Below are positions 36,388-46,207 of a stretch of DNA of 64,000 nucleotides, piece after piece; positions within the stretch are counted from its first letter, which is position 1; each line of letters begins with the position of its first letter. Both the position numbers and the translations under genes were made by a program. The stretch covers positions 53,563 to 117,562 of the forward strand of contig NZ_CAKUOF010000014.1 in assembly GCF_934668725.1 (NCBI RefSeq), given 5' to 3'. This stretch comes from an uncultured Dysgonomonas sp. Its GTDB lineage: Bacteria > Bacteroidota > Bacteroidia > Bacteroidales > Dysgonomonadaceae. The notes below the pieces were generated by a model that saw only the letters and a program-made list of their open reading frames with translations, had not been told where the DNA came from and did not search any database.

Positions 36388-37298
36388 ACAAGTTTGAATT
36401 GAATATTCTCGGTTGTGGTTCGGCCTTGCCTACGATGCAGCATGTTCCTACCTCTCAGGTCTTAAATGTTCGTGAGAAGTTGTTTATGATTGATTGTGGC
36501 GAGGGAACTCAATTGCAGTTTAGACGAGCTCGATTACGTTTCAATCGCTTGAATCAAATATTTATCTCTCATTTGCATGGCGACCATTGTTTTGGTTTGA
36601 TTGGTTTGATTTCGACCTTAGGATTATTGGGAAGAACCGGTGATTTAACTATTCATGCAGTTGCAGATTTGGAAAGAATTTTGCGCCCTCAGCTTGATTT
36701 TTACTGTAAGGATCTGTCGTTTGAAGTTATTTTCAAGTCATTCGATCATACAAAACATGAAGTTATATATCAGGATAGGTCTTTAAGCGTAAGTACTATC
36801 CCGTTAGATCATAGGATGCCATGCGCCGGCTTCTTGTTTGAAGAGGCTAAGAACGATTTGCATCTGGATGGTGAAGCTGTTAAGTTTTATAATGTTCCGA
36901 TTAAAGAATTGGCAAAAATAAAGCAGGGTGCCGATTATATAACTGAGTCCGGTCAGATTATATCAAATAATCGGCTGACTAAGCCGGCTAAACCTTCTCG
37001 AAAATATGCTTTTTGTTCAGATACAGCTTATAAGGAGAGTATTATTCCAATTATAAAGGATGTAGATTTATTGTATCATGAATCTACCTTTTTGGATGAA
37101 GATAAGGCTCGTGCAAAGGAGACCCGACATTCGACTGCGAGCCAAGCTGCGGAAATTGCCTTAAAAGCAAATGTGGAGAAACTGATGCTTGGGCATTACT
37201 CTTCAAGATATTCTAATGATGCTTTATTTTTGGAGGAAGCGGTGAAGATTTTTCCTAATACTATTCTTGCTAACGAATTATTATTGGAAAAATTATAA
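36384..37298 (+). CDS. rnz: Ribonuclease Z
   Basis: RNase Z, 304 residues, trims the 3' trailer of tRNA precursors. The metallo-beta-lactamase core shows GCGSALPT (residues ~10-17), the metal motif FISHLHGDHCFGL (~58-70), an Asp in FCSDTAY (~212) and the last His in LGHYSSRY (~272). The flexible exosite arm is around PRKYAF/ITESGQ. It is coupled to queE by a 4-bp overlap, tying tRNA maturation to tRNA modification. Confidence 0.95.
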   Translation: MNKFELNILGCGSALPTMQHVPTSQVLNVREKLFMIDCGEGTQLQFRRARLRFNRLNQIFISHLHGDHCFGLIGLISTLGLLGRTGDLTIHAVADLERILRPQLDFYCKDLSFEVIFKSFDHTKHEVIYQDRSLSVSTIPLDHRMPCAGFLFEEAKNDLHLDGEAVKFYNVPIKELAKIKQGADYITESGQIISNNRLTKPAKPSRKYAFCSDTAYKESIIPIIKDVDLLYHESTFLDEDKARAKETRHSTASQAAEIALKANVEKLMLGHYSSRYSNDALFLEEAVKIFPNTILANELLLEKL

Positions 37299-37347
37299 TT
37301 ACCTGAAAAAAAAATCACTTTTGATATTTGATTTAACTAAAAAGAGT

Positions 37348-37355
37348 TACATTTG
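37348..37355 (+). promoter_or_regulatory. -7 box before the sorting-domain protein
   Basis: TACATTTG matches TAnnTTTG, 20 bp before the start at 37375. TTTG at 37327-37330 is 17 nt upstream, slightly short of the usual spacing. Confidence 0.5.
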
Positions 37356-37374
37356 TAGAAGAGTAATTTAACAG

Positions 37375-37680
37375 ATGAAGAATAATACTAAAATATTAAT
37401 TTTTGCAATTCTTTTTGCTTTGCCGTTTTGGGGATTTTCTCAAGACCGGAAAGATGTATTTGGCTCTGATAAGCAGGGAGTTGAATTGACTATCAATGGC
37501 GAAAAGTTTGTTGTGGAAAATCTTCCTCAAGACGGGACTATCGAAGTCTTTAATATTTTGGGTACTAAAGTGATGACCTTCAATGTAAATAGTGGTACAA
37601 ATTCTAACCGTGTGAATTTACCTAAGGGTTATTATATTCTTAAATCGGATAATGTAACAAAGAAAGTTGTAGTCAAATAA
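37375..37680 (+). CDS. Small exported protein made of a T9SS type A sorting domain
   Basis: A 101-residue protein. Residues ~1-22 are a signal peptide (basic NNTK, hydrophobic core, FSQ cleavage region). A ~30-residue linker follows, then ~54-101 match the type A C-terminal sorting domain of the type IX secretion system (IEVFNILGTKVMTFNV, LPKGYYILKSDN, ending KKVVVK). In normal cargo this domain sits behind a large functional module, which is missing here. It may be a tiny secreted or surface protein, a remnant of cargo, or a T9SS component. It has its own promoter-like -7 box. Confidence 0.75.
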   Translation: MKNNTKILIFAILFALPFWGFSQDRKDVFGSDKQGVELTINGEKFVVENLPQDGTIEVFNILGTKVMTFNVNSGTNSNRVNLPKGYYILKSDNVTKKVVVK

Positions 37681-37760
37681 CAACTGGATTACTTTAGTTC
37701 TCTCTCCTTTTTCGAGCTATTCTTGCCTATATCGCCTTAATAAGATCAAATAGCATATTA

Positions 37761-38600
37761 TTATCCCTCAATATTGATTCTCTCAACTTCAATTTCTTTA
37801 TTTAAAAATATAGATGCAGATTCTTTGAATTTGGATGCAGCCTCTGTGGTGTAATATTTAGTACTTTCGTTTTTAGTACAGGCTTCTTCTATTTCAGGAT
37901 GGCGGATTAGATAGTTTTTGAGGCTTTCAGCTACATATTTTCCTTGCGAGAGTATCTGTAGTCTATCGGGAGCGTATTGTTTAATCTTATCAATTAAAAG
38001 TGGGTAATGAGTGCATCCCAATATGAGTGTATCTATATTTTTATCCATATTGAGAATTGTATCTAAATCTTTCTTTATAAAATAATCAGCTCCTTCGGTA
38101 TTAAACTCATTATTTTCGACAATAGGTACCCACATGGGGCACGCATGAGAATTTACTGTAATATCGGGGTGTAGTTTGCCGATTTCTATAGTATATGATT
38201 CTGATTGTATTGTGCCCGGTGTTCCAACAATTCCAATGTGACGTGTTTGGGTTATATTGCCAATAACTTCGGCAGTGGGGCGTATAATTCCCAGTACTCT
38301 CTTATTCGGATTTATTTGAGGGAGATCATTCTGTTGAATTGTTCTGAGTGCTTTTGCTGATGCTGTGTTGCATGCCAGTATAACAAGGTTGCAACCCTGA
38401 TCGAAAAGAGCTAAGACAGCTTGCTTTGTAAATTCGTAGACTACATCGAACGATCTTGTTCCATATGGAGCTCTGGAGTTATCTCCTAAATAGATGTAGT
38501 CATACTTAGGCAGCACTTTCTGTATTTCGGAAAGTATAGTTAATCCTCCGTATCCTGAGTCGAATACTCCGATTGGTCCTGGAATAAGATTCTTTTTCAT
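37761..38600 (-). CDS. murI: Glutamate racemase
   Basis: A 279-residue cofactor-independent racemase providing D-glutamate for peptidoglycan. The two catalytic Cys are in LACNTASA (~residue 77) and LGCTHYPLL (~189); GVFDSGYGGLTIL (residues ~11-23) carries the catalytic Asp/Ser. It follows ompH after 46 bp, an arrangement common in Bacteroidales. Confidence 0.95.
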   Translation of the reverse strand: MKKNLIPGPIGVFDSGYGGLTILSEIQKVLPKYDYIYLGDNSRAPYGTRSFDVVYEFTKQAVLALFDQGCNLVILACNTASAKALRTIQQNDLPQINPNKRVLGIIRPTAEVIGNITQTRHIGIVGTPGTIQSESYTIEIGKLHPDITVNSHACPMWVPIVENNEFNTEGADYFIKKDLDTILNMDKNIDTLILGCTHYPLLIDKIKQYAPDRLQILSQGKYVAESLKNYLIRHPEIEEACTKNESTKYYTTEAASKFKESASIFLNKEIEVERINIEG

Positions 38601-38646
38601 AAGAGTGTCTCTTCTATAGAGACTTTGAAGACGGATGTTGAGGAAT

Positions 38647-39177
38647 TTATCTTCGGATTTGTTGTAGTTTAGCTTTTATCATAGGATTTGCATCTATTGC
38701 ATTGGGAGTAATGAATGCAATAGTGGGGTTTGCCATGTCATATATGACAGTGAAGCCTTGTTCTATACCTACTTGCTGAACGGCCTCTTTAAGCTTTTCT
38801 TTCAGTGGTACAATTAATTGTGCCTCTTGGCTTTCTACATCTTCTTGAGCTACTTTCATAAACCGGTTGATATTTTGTTCCAATTCATAAAGTTCTTGCA
38901 TGCGCCGAAGTTTAATGCTTTCGGCCAGTTTATTTTGATTAGCTAAAAAATCGGTGTATTTATTGTTGTAGTCGTTTTGCATTACAGCTAATTCGTCCTT
39001 GTATTTCTGATTCAACTCACTAATAGAACGCGATGCAGCAACTTTTCCGGGGATTAGTTCCAATAATTCAATAGAATTTATGTAAGCAATCTTTTCAGAT
39101 GTCTGAGCAGATATGGTGTTTGCGAATATTATTGATATAATGAATAATGCAGAAAGAAATATTCTTTTGGCCATCAT
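38647..39177 (-). CDS. OmpH/Skp family periplasmic chaperone
   Basis: A 176-residue protein with a signal peptide (residues ~1-24, ending ISAQ) and a long helical middle (~45-130) rich in charged residues and heptads (KYKDELAVMQNDYNNKY, MQELYELEQNINRF), typical of the OmpH/Skp trimeric chaperone that escorts outer-membrane proteins. The C-terminal ~40 residues (GFTVIYDMANPTIAFI) close the family fold. It lies directly before murI, behind a structured 5' leader. Confidence 0.88.
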   Translation of the reverse strand: MMAKRIFLSALFIISIIFANTISAQTSEKIAYINSIELLELIPGKVAASRSISELNQKYKDELAVMQNDYNNKYTDFLANQNKLAESIKLRRMQELYELEQNINRFMKVAQEDVESQEAQLIVPLKEKLKEAVQQVGIEQGFTVIYDMANPTIAFITPNAIDANPMIKAKLQQIRR

Positions 39178-39250
39178 AATAGATTATTAATATTATTGAA
39201 TGGTTAATATGGACTTAGCGTAGATTCTTGAATTCTAACCGCCGTACCTG

Positions 39251-39332
39251 ATTGATAGTTGTTGTGTTTTCGGTGGTATATTTTGTGGGATACCACCGAT
39301 CAAGGCATGATTGCTTGGTTACAACTATCAAT
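39251..39332 (-). ncRNA. Candidate structured leader RNA (three-way junction) upstream of ompH-murI
   Basis: On the minus strand ATTGATAGTTGT (39332-39321) pairs over 12 bp with ACAACTATCAAT (39262-39251). Enclosed are a 6-bp hairpin with one bulged base (39316-39301, loop ATCA) and a perfect 10-bp hairpin (TCGGTGGTAT at 39299-39290 with ATACCACCGA at 39279-39270, loop CCCACAAAAT). Junction strands are AACC, A and AAACACA. The -7 box TATATTTG at 39360-39353 would start the transcript just before it, placing it in the 5' leader. I do not recognise the family; it could be a riboswitch-like or protein-binding element, or a repeat. Confidence 0.5.
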
Positions 39333-39352
39333 TGGTTCTTAGGTTATGGTTA

Positions 39353-39360
39353 CAAATATA
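39353..39360 (-). promoter_or_regulatory. -7 box of the ompH-murI promoter
   Basis: TATATTTG on the minus strand matches the consensus; it lies in the infB-ompH gap, ~175 bp before the ompH ATG. The -33 box is not clear. Confidence 0.5.
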
Positions 39361-39374
39361 ATAAAATCTTTTTA

Positions 39375-42323
39375 TTATAATGTTTTCTTTACTTCAATTT
39401 GTTCAAAGGCTTCGATTATATCTCCAACTTTGATATCGTTATAGTTATGGATGTTCAGACCACATTCATATCCGAATGCAACTTCTTTTACATCGTCTTT
39501 GAAACGTTTCAGTGATCCCAGATCTCCTGAGTAGATTACAATTCCATCGCGAATAAGGCGTATCTTGTTCGAACGCTTGATTTTACCTTCTTTCACCATA
39601 CAACCTGCAACTGTACCGACTTTCGTGATTTTAAATACTTCACGTACTTCGACATTGGCTGTAATTTCTTCTTTGATATCAGGTGATAGCATACCTTCCA
39701 TAGCTGAAGTAATTTCTTCTATAGCATCATAGATGATAGAATATAAGCGAATTTCTACTCCATCTTTTTCTGCTATTCTTCGGGCTGCAACTGATGGACG
39801 TACCTGGAATCCGATTACAATAGCATCAGATGCTGCTGCAAGCGTAATATCCGATTCTGAGATAGCTCCTACTGCCTTATGAATAACATTTACTTGTATT
39901 TCTTCTGTAGACAAGCGTATCAGTGAGTCTGAAAGTGCTTCAACCGAGCCATCCACGTCCCCTTTTACAATTACATTTAATTGTTGGAAGTTTCCGATAG
40001 CAATACGGCGGCCTATATCGTCAAGGGTAAGTATTTTTTGAGTACGTAATCCTTGTTCACGTTGCAATTGTTCGCGTTTGCTCGCTATATCTCTGGCTTC
40101 TTGTTCTGACTCTAGAACATGAAACATATCACCTGCTTGAGGAGCTCCATTTAGTCCTAATATCAATGCCGGTGCCGCCGGTGCTGCTTCATCAATTCGC
40201 TGATTGCGCTCATTGAACATTGCTTTTACACGTCCGAAATATGTTCCTGCTAAAACGATATCACCTTGTTTTAATGTTCCGTTATGAACAAGTACTGTCG
40301 AAATATATCCGCGTCCTTTATCCAGAGATGATTCGATAACCGAACCTGTTGCACGTTTGTTCGGATTCGCTTTTAATTCGAGAAGTTCGGCTTCCAGCAA
40401 TACTTTTTCGAGAAGCTCGTCGATTCCTATACCTTGCTTTGCTGAAATTTCTTGCGACTGGTATTTTCCACCCCATGATTCTACAAGGTAGTTCATGTTT
40501 GCAAGTGTTTCTTTTATCTTTTCAGGATTAGCTCCCGGTTTATCTATTTTATTGATCGCAAAAACAATAGGTACTCCGGCTGCTGCCGCGTGATTGATTG
40601 CCTCTATTGTTTGAGGCATAACATTGTCATCGGCTGCAACAATAATGATTGCAATATCGGTAACTTTAGCTCCACGAGCACGCATTGCGGTAAAAGCTTC
40701 GTGACCGGGAGTGTCCAGGAATGTTATTGGTCTACCGTCTTTAAGCTTCACATTGTATGCTCCGATGTGTTGTGTGATACCACCCGCTTCACCTGCAATA
40801 ACGTTAGTTTGGCGGATTCTATCCAATAATGAAGTTTTACCATGGTCAACGTGTCCCATTACGGTAACGATTGGTGCACGTGGCTCCAAATCTTCTTCAT
40901 TGTCTTCCTCTTCCGAAATTGCTTCAACTACCTCTGCACTTACATATTCAGTTTTGAATCCGAATTCTTCGGCAACTATATTGATTGTTTCCGCATCTAA
41001 ACGTTGGTTAATGGATACCATCATACCAATGCTCATACAAGTGGAGATGACTTTTATCACAGGTACATTCATCATATTAGCTAAATCGTTAGCTGTTACG
41101 AATTCTGTGATTTTTAATGTTTTGCTTTCTTGTTCTTGTAATTCGAGTTCTTCTTGTTGTCTTTGAGAAACTGCGTCTCTTTTTTCTTTACGATATTTTG
41201 CACCTTTGGCTTTTCCTCCCTTGCTGGTTAGTCGGGCTAAGGTTTCTTTAATCTGTTTTTGTACATCTTCCTCGCTTACAGCTGCTTTCGGTGTAAGTAC
41301 AGGTCTTCGTGGATTAGCATGTTTCGCCTTATTGTCTTTTTGAAGATATGGATTTGTAGCTCCCGGAGTCGCTATTCCTTTTTCAATATCCACTTTTCCT
41401 TTTTTGATACGGGCTCTTTTCTTTCTAGCCGGATCATCCGGATCGTCAAGTTTCAGAGTTTTCTTTTGCTCTTCAACACTCTCTTTTTTCAAAAGCTTTA
41501 CCGTATTTTCTTTAACCTTTTTACTGTCAGATAGTTCTTTGTCGATACGTTCTTTTCTCTTTTCAGCTTTTGTCTTTTTCGCAGGACGAGTTTTGTCGTT
41601 GATAGCACTTAGGTCGATAGTACCTTTTACTACGATATTTGACTTTATAGTAGGGTTATTTAGGCGGAATACATCATCGTCTTCTCCGGCAGGGCTTTGT
41701 GCCGTTTCTGTCGGATTTTCCTTCTCAATAGCCTTATTGTCTTCTTTGGCTTCGATAATAGGTTCCACCACTTTGGGTTCTTCAACTACTTTATCGGCAG
41801 CTTTTACGGTATTTTCAATTTCTGTTTTTTCAGAAACTTTCTCAACTTGCTTTTCTGTCTCTACTTTTTGAGCTACAGGTTTGCTTTCCTCTTTTTCGAT
41901 ATGAAGAGGTTCAATTACCTCTACCTTCTCTTCTTCTTTTGTCAAAGTTGAACTTTTACTTTTGTTTAGATTGTCTAAATCGATTTTGTCAACAATCTGA
42001 ATATGGGGTTTTATATCTTCCGGGATAACTGTTTTAATCTCCTCGCCTTTTTTACTTGGTTGAGGAGTATCGTCGCCTTCTTCTTCCGAAGATTCCGATT
42101 GAGATGTTTTTCTCTTTTCCTTTTGCAACTCTTTATTTCTATCAGAGGCTAGTTTAATTTTCTTGTCTTTTCCAAATTCATTCACAAGAAGGACATACTG
42201 TTCATCGTCAATCTTCGTATTAGGATTTGCTTCAACAGCAAAGCCTTTCTTCTGCAGAAATTCAACAAGACTATTGATCCCTACATTCAAATCCTTTGAA
42301 ACTTTAATTAATCTTATAGACAT
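39375..42323 (-). CDS. infB: Translation initiation factor IF-2
   Basis: IF-2, 982 residues, a GTPase that brings initiator fMet-tRNA to the ribosome. The long N-terminal third (~60-400) is low-complexity and charged, as is usual in Bacteroidota. The G domain has [12 protein letters not shown] (~488-499), DTPGHEAF (~535-542) and NKIDKPGA (~588-595). Domain II and the C-terminal beta-barrels follow, with an IF-2 C2 domain at the end. It is the last gene of rimP-nusA-infB. A copy of the dispersed repeat lies in the 206-bp gap before it. Confidence 0.98.
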   Translation of the reverse strand: MSIRLIKVSKDLNVGINSLVEFLQKKGFAVEANPNTKIDDEQYVLLVNEFGKDKKIKLASDRNKELQKEKRKTSQSESSEEEGDDTPQPSKKGEEIKTVIPEDIKPHIQIVDKIDLDNLNKSKSSTLTKEEEKVEVIEPLHIEKEESKPVAQKVETEKQVEKVSEKTEIENTVKAADKVVEEPKVVEPIIEAKEDNKAIEKENPTETAQSPAGEDDDVFRLNNPTIKSNIVVKGTIDLSAINDKTRPAKKTKAEKRKERIDKELSDSKKVKENTVKLLKKESVEEQKKTLKLDDPDDPARKKRARIKKGKVDIEKGIATPGATNPYLQKDNKAKHANPRRPVLTPKAAVSEEDVQKQIKETLARLTSKGGKAKGAKYRKEKRDAVSQRQQEELELQEQESKTLKITEFVTANDLANMMNVPVIKVISTCMSIGMMVSINQRLDAETINIVAEEFGFKTEYVSAEVVEAISEEEDNEEDLEPRAPIVTVMGHVDHGKTSLLDRIRQTNVIAGEAGGITQHIGAYNVKLKDGRPITFLDTPGHEAFTAMRARGAKVTDIAIIIVAADDNVMPQTIEAINHAAAAGVPIVFAINKIDKPGANPEKIKETLANMNYLVESWGGKYQSQEISAKQGIGIDELLEKVLLEAELLELKANPNKRATGSVIESSLDKGRGYISTVLVHNGTLKQGDIVLAGTYFGRVKAMFNERNQRIDEAAPAAPALILGLNGAPQAGDMFHVLESEQEARDIASKREQLQREQGLRTQKILTLDDIGRRIAIGNFQQLNVIVKGDVDGSVEALSDSLIRLSTEEIQVNVIHKAVGAISESDITLAAASDAIVIGFQVRPSVAARRIAEKDGVEIRLYSIIYDAIEEITSAMEGMLSPDIKEEITANVEVREVFKITKVGTVAGCMVKEGKIKRSNKIRLIRDGIVIYSGDLGSLKRFKDDVKEVAFGYECGLNIHNYNDIKVGDIIEAFEQIEVKKTL

Positions 42324-42390
42324 ACGTTTTTTTTAAATCATGAAAATTGAACAGGCTGAAAAAGATTTCGGACCTTCCGGCAAATACTTG

Positions 42391-42423
42391 AGGTCTGAGA
42401 ACTTATTTGTTGCTTTGGTAAGC
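42391..42423 (-). repeat. Dispersed palindromic repeat, copy before infB
   Basis: On the minus strand it reads GCTTACCAAAGCAACAAATA then AGTTCTCAGACCT; it has the same AAAGCAA box and a less perfect palindrome. Confidence 0.5.
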
Positions 42424-42529
42424 ACAATAATCTAGGTTAGTTACATCAGTAAAATAAAACATTTTAAATATTTAACATAACTCTGATTATACAAAAGTAT
42501 TAAGAAATCATAGAATTACCAAATAAGAG

Positions 42530-43786
42530 TTATTCTTCATCTTCAAACTCTGCTCGTAAAATAGCAAAAAGCTCATCAACTGTGTCTTCCTCGAGGTCGG
42601 CTTCTCTGGCGATTGTCTCTTTAGAAGCAGCGAGAACGTTCTTAGCTGTAACATACCCAAGTTTTTTCAGTTGCTCGATTACCCATTGGTCGATTTCGTC
42701 CCCAAACTCGTCTAGGTAGATATCCTCTTCGTCAACTTCGTCTATGTCGCGGTAAACATCAATAGTATAGCCTGTTAACATGCTTGCCAGTTTGATGTTT
42801 AAGCCACCTTTTCCAATTGCTAGTGAAACTTCTTCGGGACGCAAGAATACTTCGGCTTTCTTATCCTCTTCATTTAATTTGATAGTGGTAATTTTAGCCG
42901 GACTTAACGCCCTTTGGATATAAAGGTTCATATTTGATGTGTAGTTGATTATATCGATGTTTTCGTTTCTCAACTCACGAACAATACCATGTATACGCGA
43001 TCCTTTCATTCCCACGCAAGCACCTACGGGGTCGATACGGTCATCATACGATTCTACAGCAACTTTGGCTCTTTCGCCCGGTATGCGTGCTATTTTTTTT
43101 ATTGTTATTAATCCGTCATTTATTTCGGGCACTTCCAATTCGAATAGTCTTTCCAGGAATACAGGAGAAGTTCTGGAAAGAATAATCTTAGGATTGTTGT
43201 TTTTATTGTCAACTCTTTCTACTACAGCTCTTACATGTTCACCTTTGCGGAAAAAATCGCTTGGGATCTGCTCTGTTTTAGGAAGTAGCAGTTCTTCTTT
43301 TTCGTCATCTAAAAGAAGGATTTCTTTTTTCCAGATTTGATAAACCTCTCCGGAAACAATCTCTCCAATCTTTTCTTTGTATTTGTTATAAAGGCTGTCT
43401 TTTTGAAGTTCAAGAATTTTTGAAGCCAGCGTTTGACGTAAGTTTAGGATGGCTCTGCGGCCAAAGTCTTCAAAGAAGACCTCATCGGTCACATCTTCGC
43501 CTACAGTAAAATCTTCATCTATTTTTTTAGCTTCCGAAAGAGAAATTTCAGTGTTTGGATCTTCCAGTTCGTCGTCTTCTACTATTGTACGATTACGCCA
43601 GATTTCCAAGTCTCCTTTGTCAGGATTGATAATGACATCATAGTTCTCGTCTGTCCCAAACATTTTTGCAATTACATTGCGGAATGAGTCTTCAAGAACG
43701 CTTATCATTGTCATACGGTCGATATTTTTCAGATCTTTGAATTCTGAAAAAGTATCAATCATGCTTATAACTTCTTTCTTAGCCAT
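42530..43786 (-). CDS. nusA: Transcription termination/antitermination factor NusA
   Basis: NusA, 418 residues, binds RNA polymerase and modulates pausing, termination and antitermination. Domains: N-terminal polymerase-binding domain (~1-130), S1 domain (~135-205), tandem KH domains (~210-350; PVGACVGMKGSRIHGIVREL and SLAIGKGGLNIKLAS), then a helix-hairpin-helix-type tail (~365-418). It starts 2 bp after rimP. It lacks the acidic AR repeats of gamma-proteobacteria, as expected. Confidence 0.97.
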   Translation of the reverse strand: MAKKEVISMIDTFSEFKDLKNIDRMTMISVLEDSFRNVIAKMFGTDENYDVIINPDKGDLEIWRNRTIVEDDELEDPNTEISLSEAKKIDEDFTVGEDVTDEVFFEDFGRRAILNLRQTLASKILELQKDSLYNKYKEKIGEIVSGEVYQIWKKEILLLDDEKEELLLPKTEQIPSDFFRKGEHVRAVVERVDNKNNNPKIILSRTSPVFLERLFELEVPEINDGLITIKKIARIPGERAKVAVESYDDRIDPVGACVGMKGSRIHGIVRELRNENIDIINYTSNMNLYIQRALSPAKITTIKLNEEDKKAEVFLRPEEVSLAIGKGGLNIKLASMLTGYTIDVYRDIDEVDEEDIYLDEFGDEIDQWVIEQLKKLGYVTAKNVLAASKETIAREADLEEDTVDELFAILRAEFEDEE

Positions 43787-43788
43787 AG

Positions 43789-44256
43789 TTATTTAAATCT
43801 GATTAGATATTTTGTATATTTTACTTCATCGTATTTGAAAGACAAATCTTCTTCCACTGCTATTTTGCGTTTAGCTCCTTCGGGTTTCTCCATTTTGGTG
43901 ATAGTTACAACAAATGTTGTATCATCACAGTTTTTGAGTATCCCTGTTAGTTTTTGTCCTCCTTTAGTTAAGACTTCAACTTCATTGCCTATGTTTACTT
44001 CATATTGTCGGGTTATCTTGAAAGGAGATGTTACTCCCGCCGATCCGACTTCCAGTTCGAAATCTTCAACATCACGATCAAGTTTCGATTCGATATGTTT
44101 GCTTAGTGCAATGCAATCTTCTATGCTGACACCTTCTTGACTATCTATTTCTACAATGATAATATTTCCTGGTCTTATAGCAACATCAACCAAAAATATA
44201 TGGGAATTTAGCAAAAAGTCTTCAGCTATATCTTGTATTTGTAATTTATCAATCAT
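43789..44256 (-). CDS. rimP: Ribosome maturation factor RimP
   Basis: A 155-residue factor for 30S subunit assembly. The N-terminal domain (~1-80) contains VEIDSQEGVSIEDCIALS and VGSAGVTSPFK, both conserved in RimP; the C-terminal Sm-like domain follows (~85-155, NEVEVLTKGGQKLTGIL). First gene of rimP-nusA-infB. Confidence 0.94.
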   Translation of the reverse strand: MIDKLQIQDIAEDFLLNSHIFLVDVAIRPGNIIIVEIDSQEGVSIEDCIALSKHIESKLDRDVEDFELEVGSAGVTSPFKITRQYEVNIGNEVEVLTKGGQKLTGILKNCDDTTFVVTITKMEKPEGAKRKIAVEEDLSFKYDEVKYTKYLIRFK

Positions 44257-44277
44257 TTGTATTTATATCAACGAATG

Positions 44278-44310
44278 AAAAAGGAGAAAGCTTTAGCCTC
44301 CTCCTCCTTT
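44278..44310 (-). terminator. Leader hairpin with U-tract before rimP
   Basis: On the minus strand AAAGGAG...CTCCTTT enclose a purine-rich segment and a small inner hairpin (GCTAAAGC), followed by TTTTTC. It lies downstream of the predicted rimP promoter and 22 bp before the start codon. It may end read-through from the ABC operon, act as an attenuator for rimP-nusA-infB, or both. Confidence 0.5.
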
Positions 44311-44320
44311 AATATGAATG

Positions 44321-44352
44321 CAAATATAGTAGAAAATATTTATTATTGCAAA
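44321..44352 (-). promoter_or_regulatory. Promoter of rimP-nusA-infB
   Basis: On the minus strand TTTG (44352-44349), exactly 20 nt, then TATATTTG (44328-44321): a full consensus match 65 bp before rimP. Confidence 0.75.
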
Positions 44353-44440
44353 TTTTGATATTTTTTTATCTCGGAATCAATTTGTTTCAAATTTTAACTG
44401 TCATAGGATACTTATCGACTAAGTTGCGAGGTGTAAGATT

Positions 44441-46207
44441 TTATTTGAATTGCTCTTCATAGAGCGAATAATACTTTCCTTGCAATCCGAGAAGTTCTTC
44501 GTGACTGCCATGTTCTATAATTTGCCCATGTTCGAGAACCAGAATTTTATCGGCATTGCGAACGGTTGAGAGTCGGTGGGCTATAATAAAACTAGTTCTG
44601 CCTTCCATTAATTTGTCGAGGCCTTTTTGTATAAGCAGTTCGCTTCGGGTGTCGATGTTGCTGGTTGCTTCGTCTAAAAGCAGAATGGCGGGATTGGCAA
44701 CAGCCGCCCGTGCTATATTTAATAATTGGCGTTGCCCCTGGCTCAAGTTAGCCCCGTCATTTTCCAGCATAGTATCGTATCCATGCGGAAGGCGTTTGAT
44801 GAATGAATGTGCTGCAGTTAATTTGGCTGCCTCCTCTACTTCTTCGTCTGTTGCTTCTAATCGTCCAAAACGGATATTTTCGCGAACTGTGCCTGTAAAC
44901 AGATGCGTGTCCTGCAGAACAATAGCCATTGATTGTCTAAGATTGTCTCGCTTTATTTCTTTTGTGGAAATACCGTCAATAGTGATCTCTCCCGATTTTA
45001 TGTCGAAAAAGCGAGGCAGCATATTCAGTATCGTGGTTTTACCTGCTCCTGTAGTTCCTACTAATGCTATTTTTTCTCCCGGTTTTGCCTTCAATGAAAC
45101 TCCTTTCAGGATTAATTTTTCGGGTTTGTATCCGAAATAAACATCCTGCATGGTAACCTCGCCTTTGATATTTGTCAAGGTGATGGCATCGGGGTTATCT
45201 TCGGGTTCGGAAGCTTCGTCTATTACTTCAAAAATACGTTCGGCTCCGGCTATGGCAGCTTGTATATTGTTGTATAAACTGGCAAGCTCATTGATCGGAC
45301 GACCGAATTGTCTCGAATATTGAAGGAAAGCTGCTAATCCTCCGACATCAAACCCTCTGAATATGGCAAGCAATGCTCCAACAATTGTAATGATTACATA
45401 ATTGAGTGTATTTAAGTTTTGCATAATGGGCATCATCATTCCCGAATATAGTTGGGCTTTTTCGGCTTTCCCTCTTAAGTTCTGGTTAAGAGTGTCAAAA
45501 TCAGCTTCTACTTTCTTCTCGTGTCCGAATACTTTTATCACTTTTTGTCCGCTGATCATCTCTTCGATGTAGCCGTTTACTGCTCCCAGGTCTTCTTGTT
45601 GTGCTTTGAAATATTTTTTGCTTCGTGTTACAATCAATTTAGCACTCAGAAACATAAGAGGAACGGTTATCATGGTTACCAATGTGAGTATCGGACTTAT
45701 ATAAACCATAAGTATAAATATCCCGATAAGGGTTAGGGCACTGGATAGTAAGTCGGACAGGCTATCGGTTAAAACATCACTGATTTTGTCTATATCATTG
45801 GTGTAACGGCTCATCAAGTCGCCATGTTGATGTGTGTCGAAATATTTAACAGGTAATATTTCCATTTTCTTGAAAAGATCCATCCTGAGTCGGGTGACGG
45901 TCCGTTGTCCAATTTTATTCAGTAAACGGTATTCGATATAGGTTGCAGCCACTCCTGTTAAATAAACAACACCCAGCAAGAGCAATATTTTGAATAATCC
46001 GGTAATATCTCCCGGTATGATATAGTCATTGATTATCGGGCGAAGCATATATGAACCTAACAGGCTTGATATGATACTTACGACTATTAAAAAAACAATA
46101 ATATATAGGAGGCTACGGTCGCATGATAGGTATGACATGAGCCGGAAGAAAGTTTTTTTTCCTTCTTTTGCTCTTTCTACAGGTTTTGAATGATCTCCGT
46201 GTGCCAT
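44441..46207 (-). CDS. ABC exporter half-transporter, canonical ATPase subunit
   Basis: A 588-residue TMD-NBD half-transporter of the multidrug/lipid exporter type. Six TMs lie in residues ~30-320. The NBD has Walker A GTTGAGKTTIL (~379-389), signature LSQGQRQ (~489) and Walker B LLLDEATSNID with the catalytic Glu, then the H-loop IAHRLSTV. It overlaps the previous ABC gene by one base (TGATG), so they should form a heterodimer. Substrate unknown. Confidence 0.93.
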   Translation of the reverse strand: MAHGDHSKPVERAKEGKKTFFRLMSYLSCDRSLLYIIVFLIVVSIISSLLGSYMLRPIINDYIIPGDITGLFKILLLLGVVYLTGVAATYIEYRLLNKIGQRTVTRLRMDLFKKMEILPVKYFDTHQHGDLMSRYTNDIDKISDVLTDSLSDLLSSALTLIGIFILMVYISPILTLVTMITVPLMFLSAKLIVTRSKKYFKAQQEDLGAVNGYIEEMISGQKVIKVFGHEKKVEADFDTLNQNLRGKAEKAQLYSGMMMPIMQNLNTLNYVIITIVGALLAIFRGFDVGGLAAFLQYSRQFGRPINELASLYNNIQAAIAGAERIFEVIDEASEPEDNPDAITLTNIKGEVTMQDVYFGYKPEKLILKGVSLKAKPGEKIALVGTTGAGKTTILNMLPRFFDIKSGEITIDGISTKEIKRDNLRQSMAIVLQDTHLFTGTVRENIRFGRLEATDEEVEEAAKLTAAHSFIKRLPHGYDTMLENDGANLSQGQRQLLNIARAAVANPAILLLDEATSNIDTRSELLIQKGLDKLMEGRTSFIIAHRLSTVRNADKILVLEHGQIIEHGSHEELLGLQGKYYSLYEEQFK

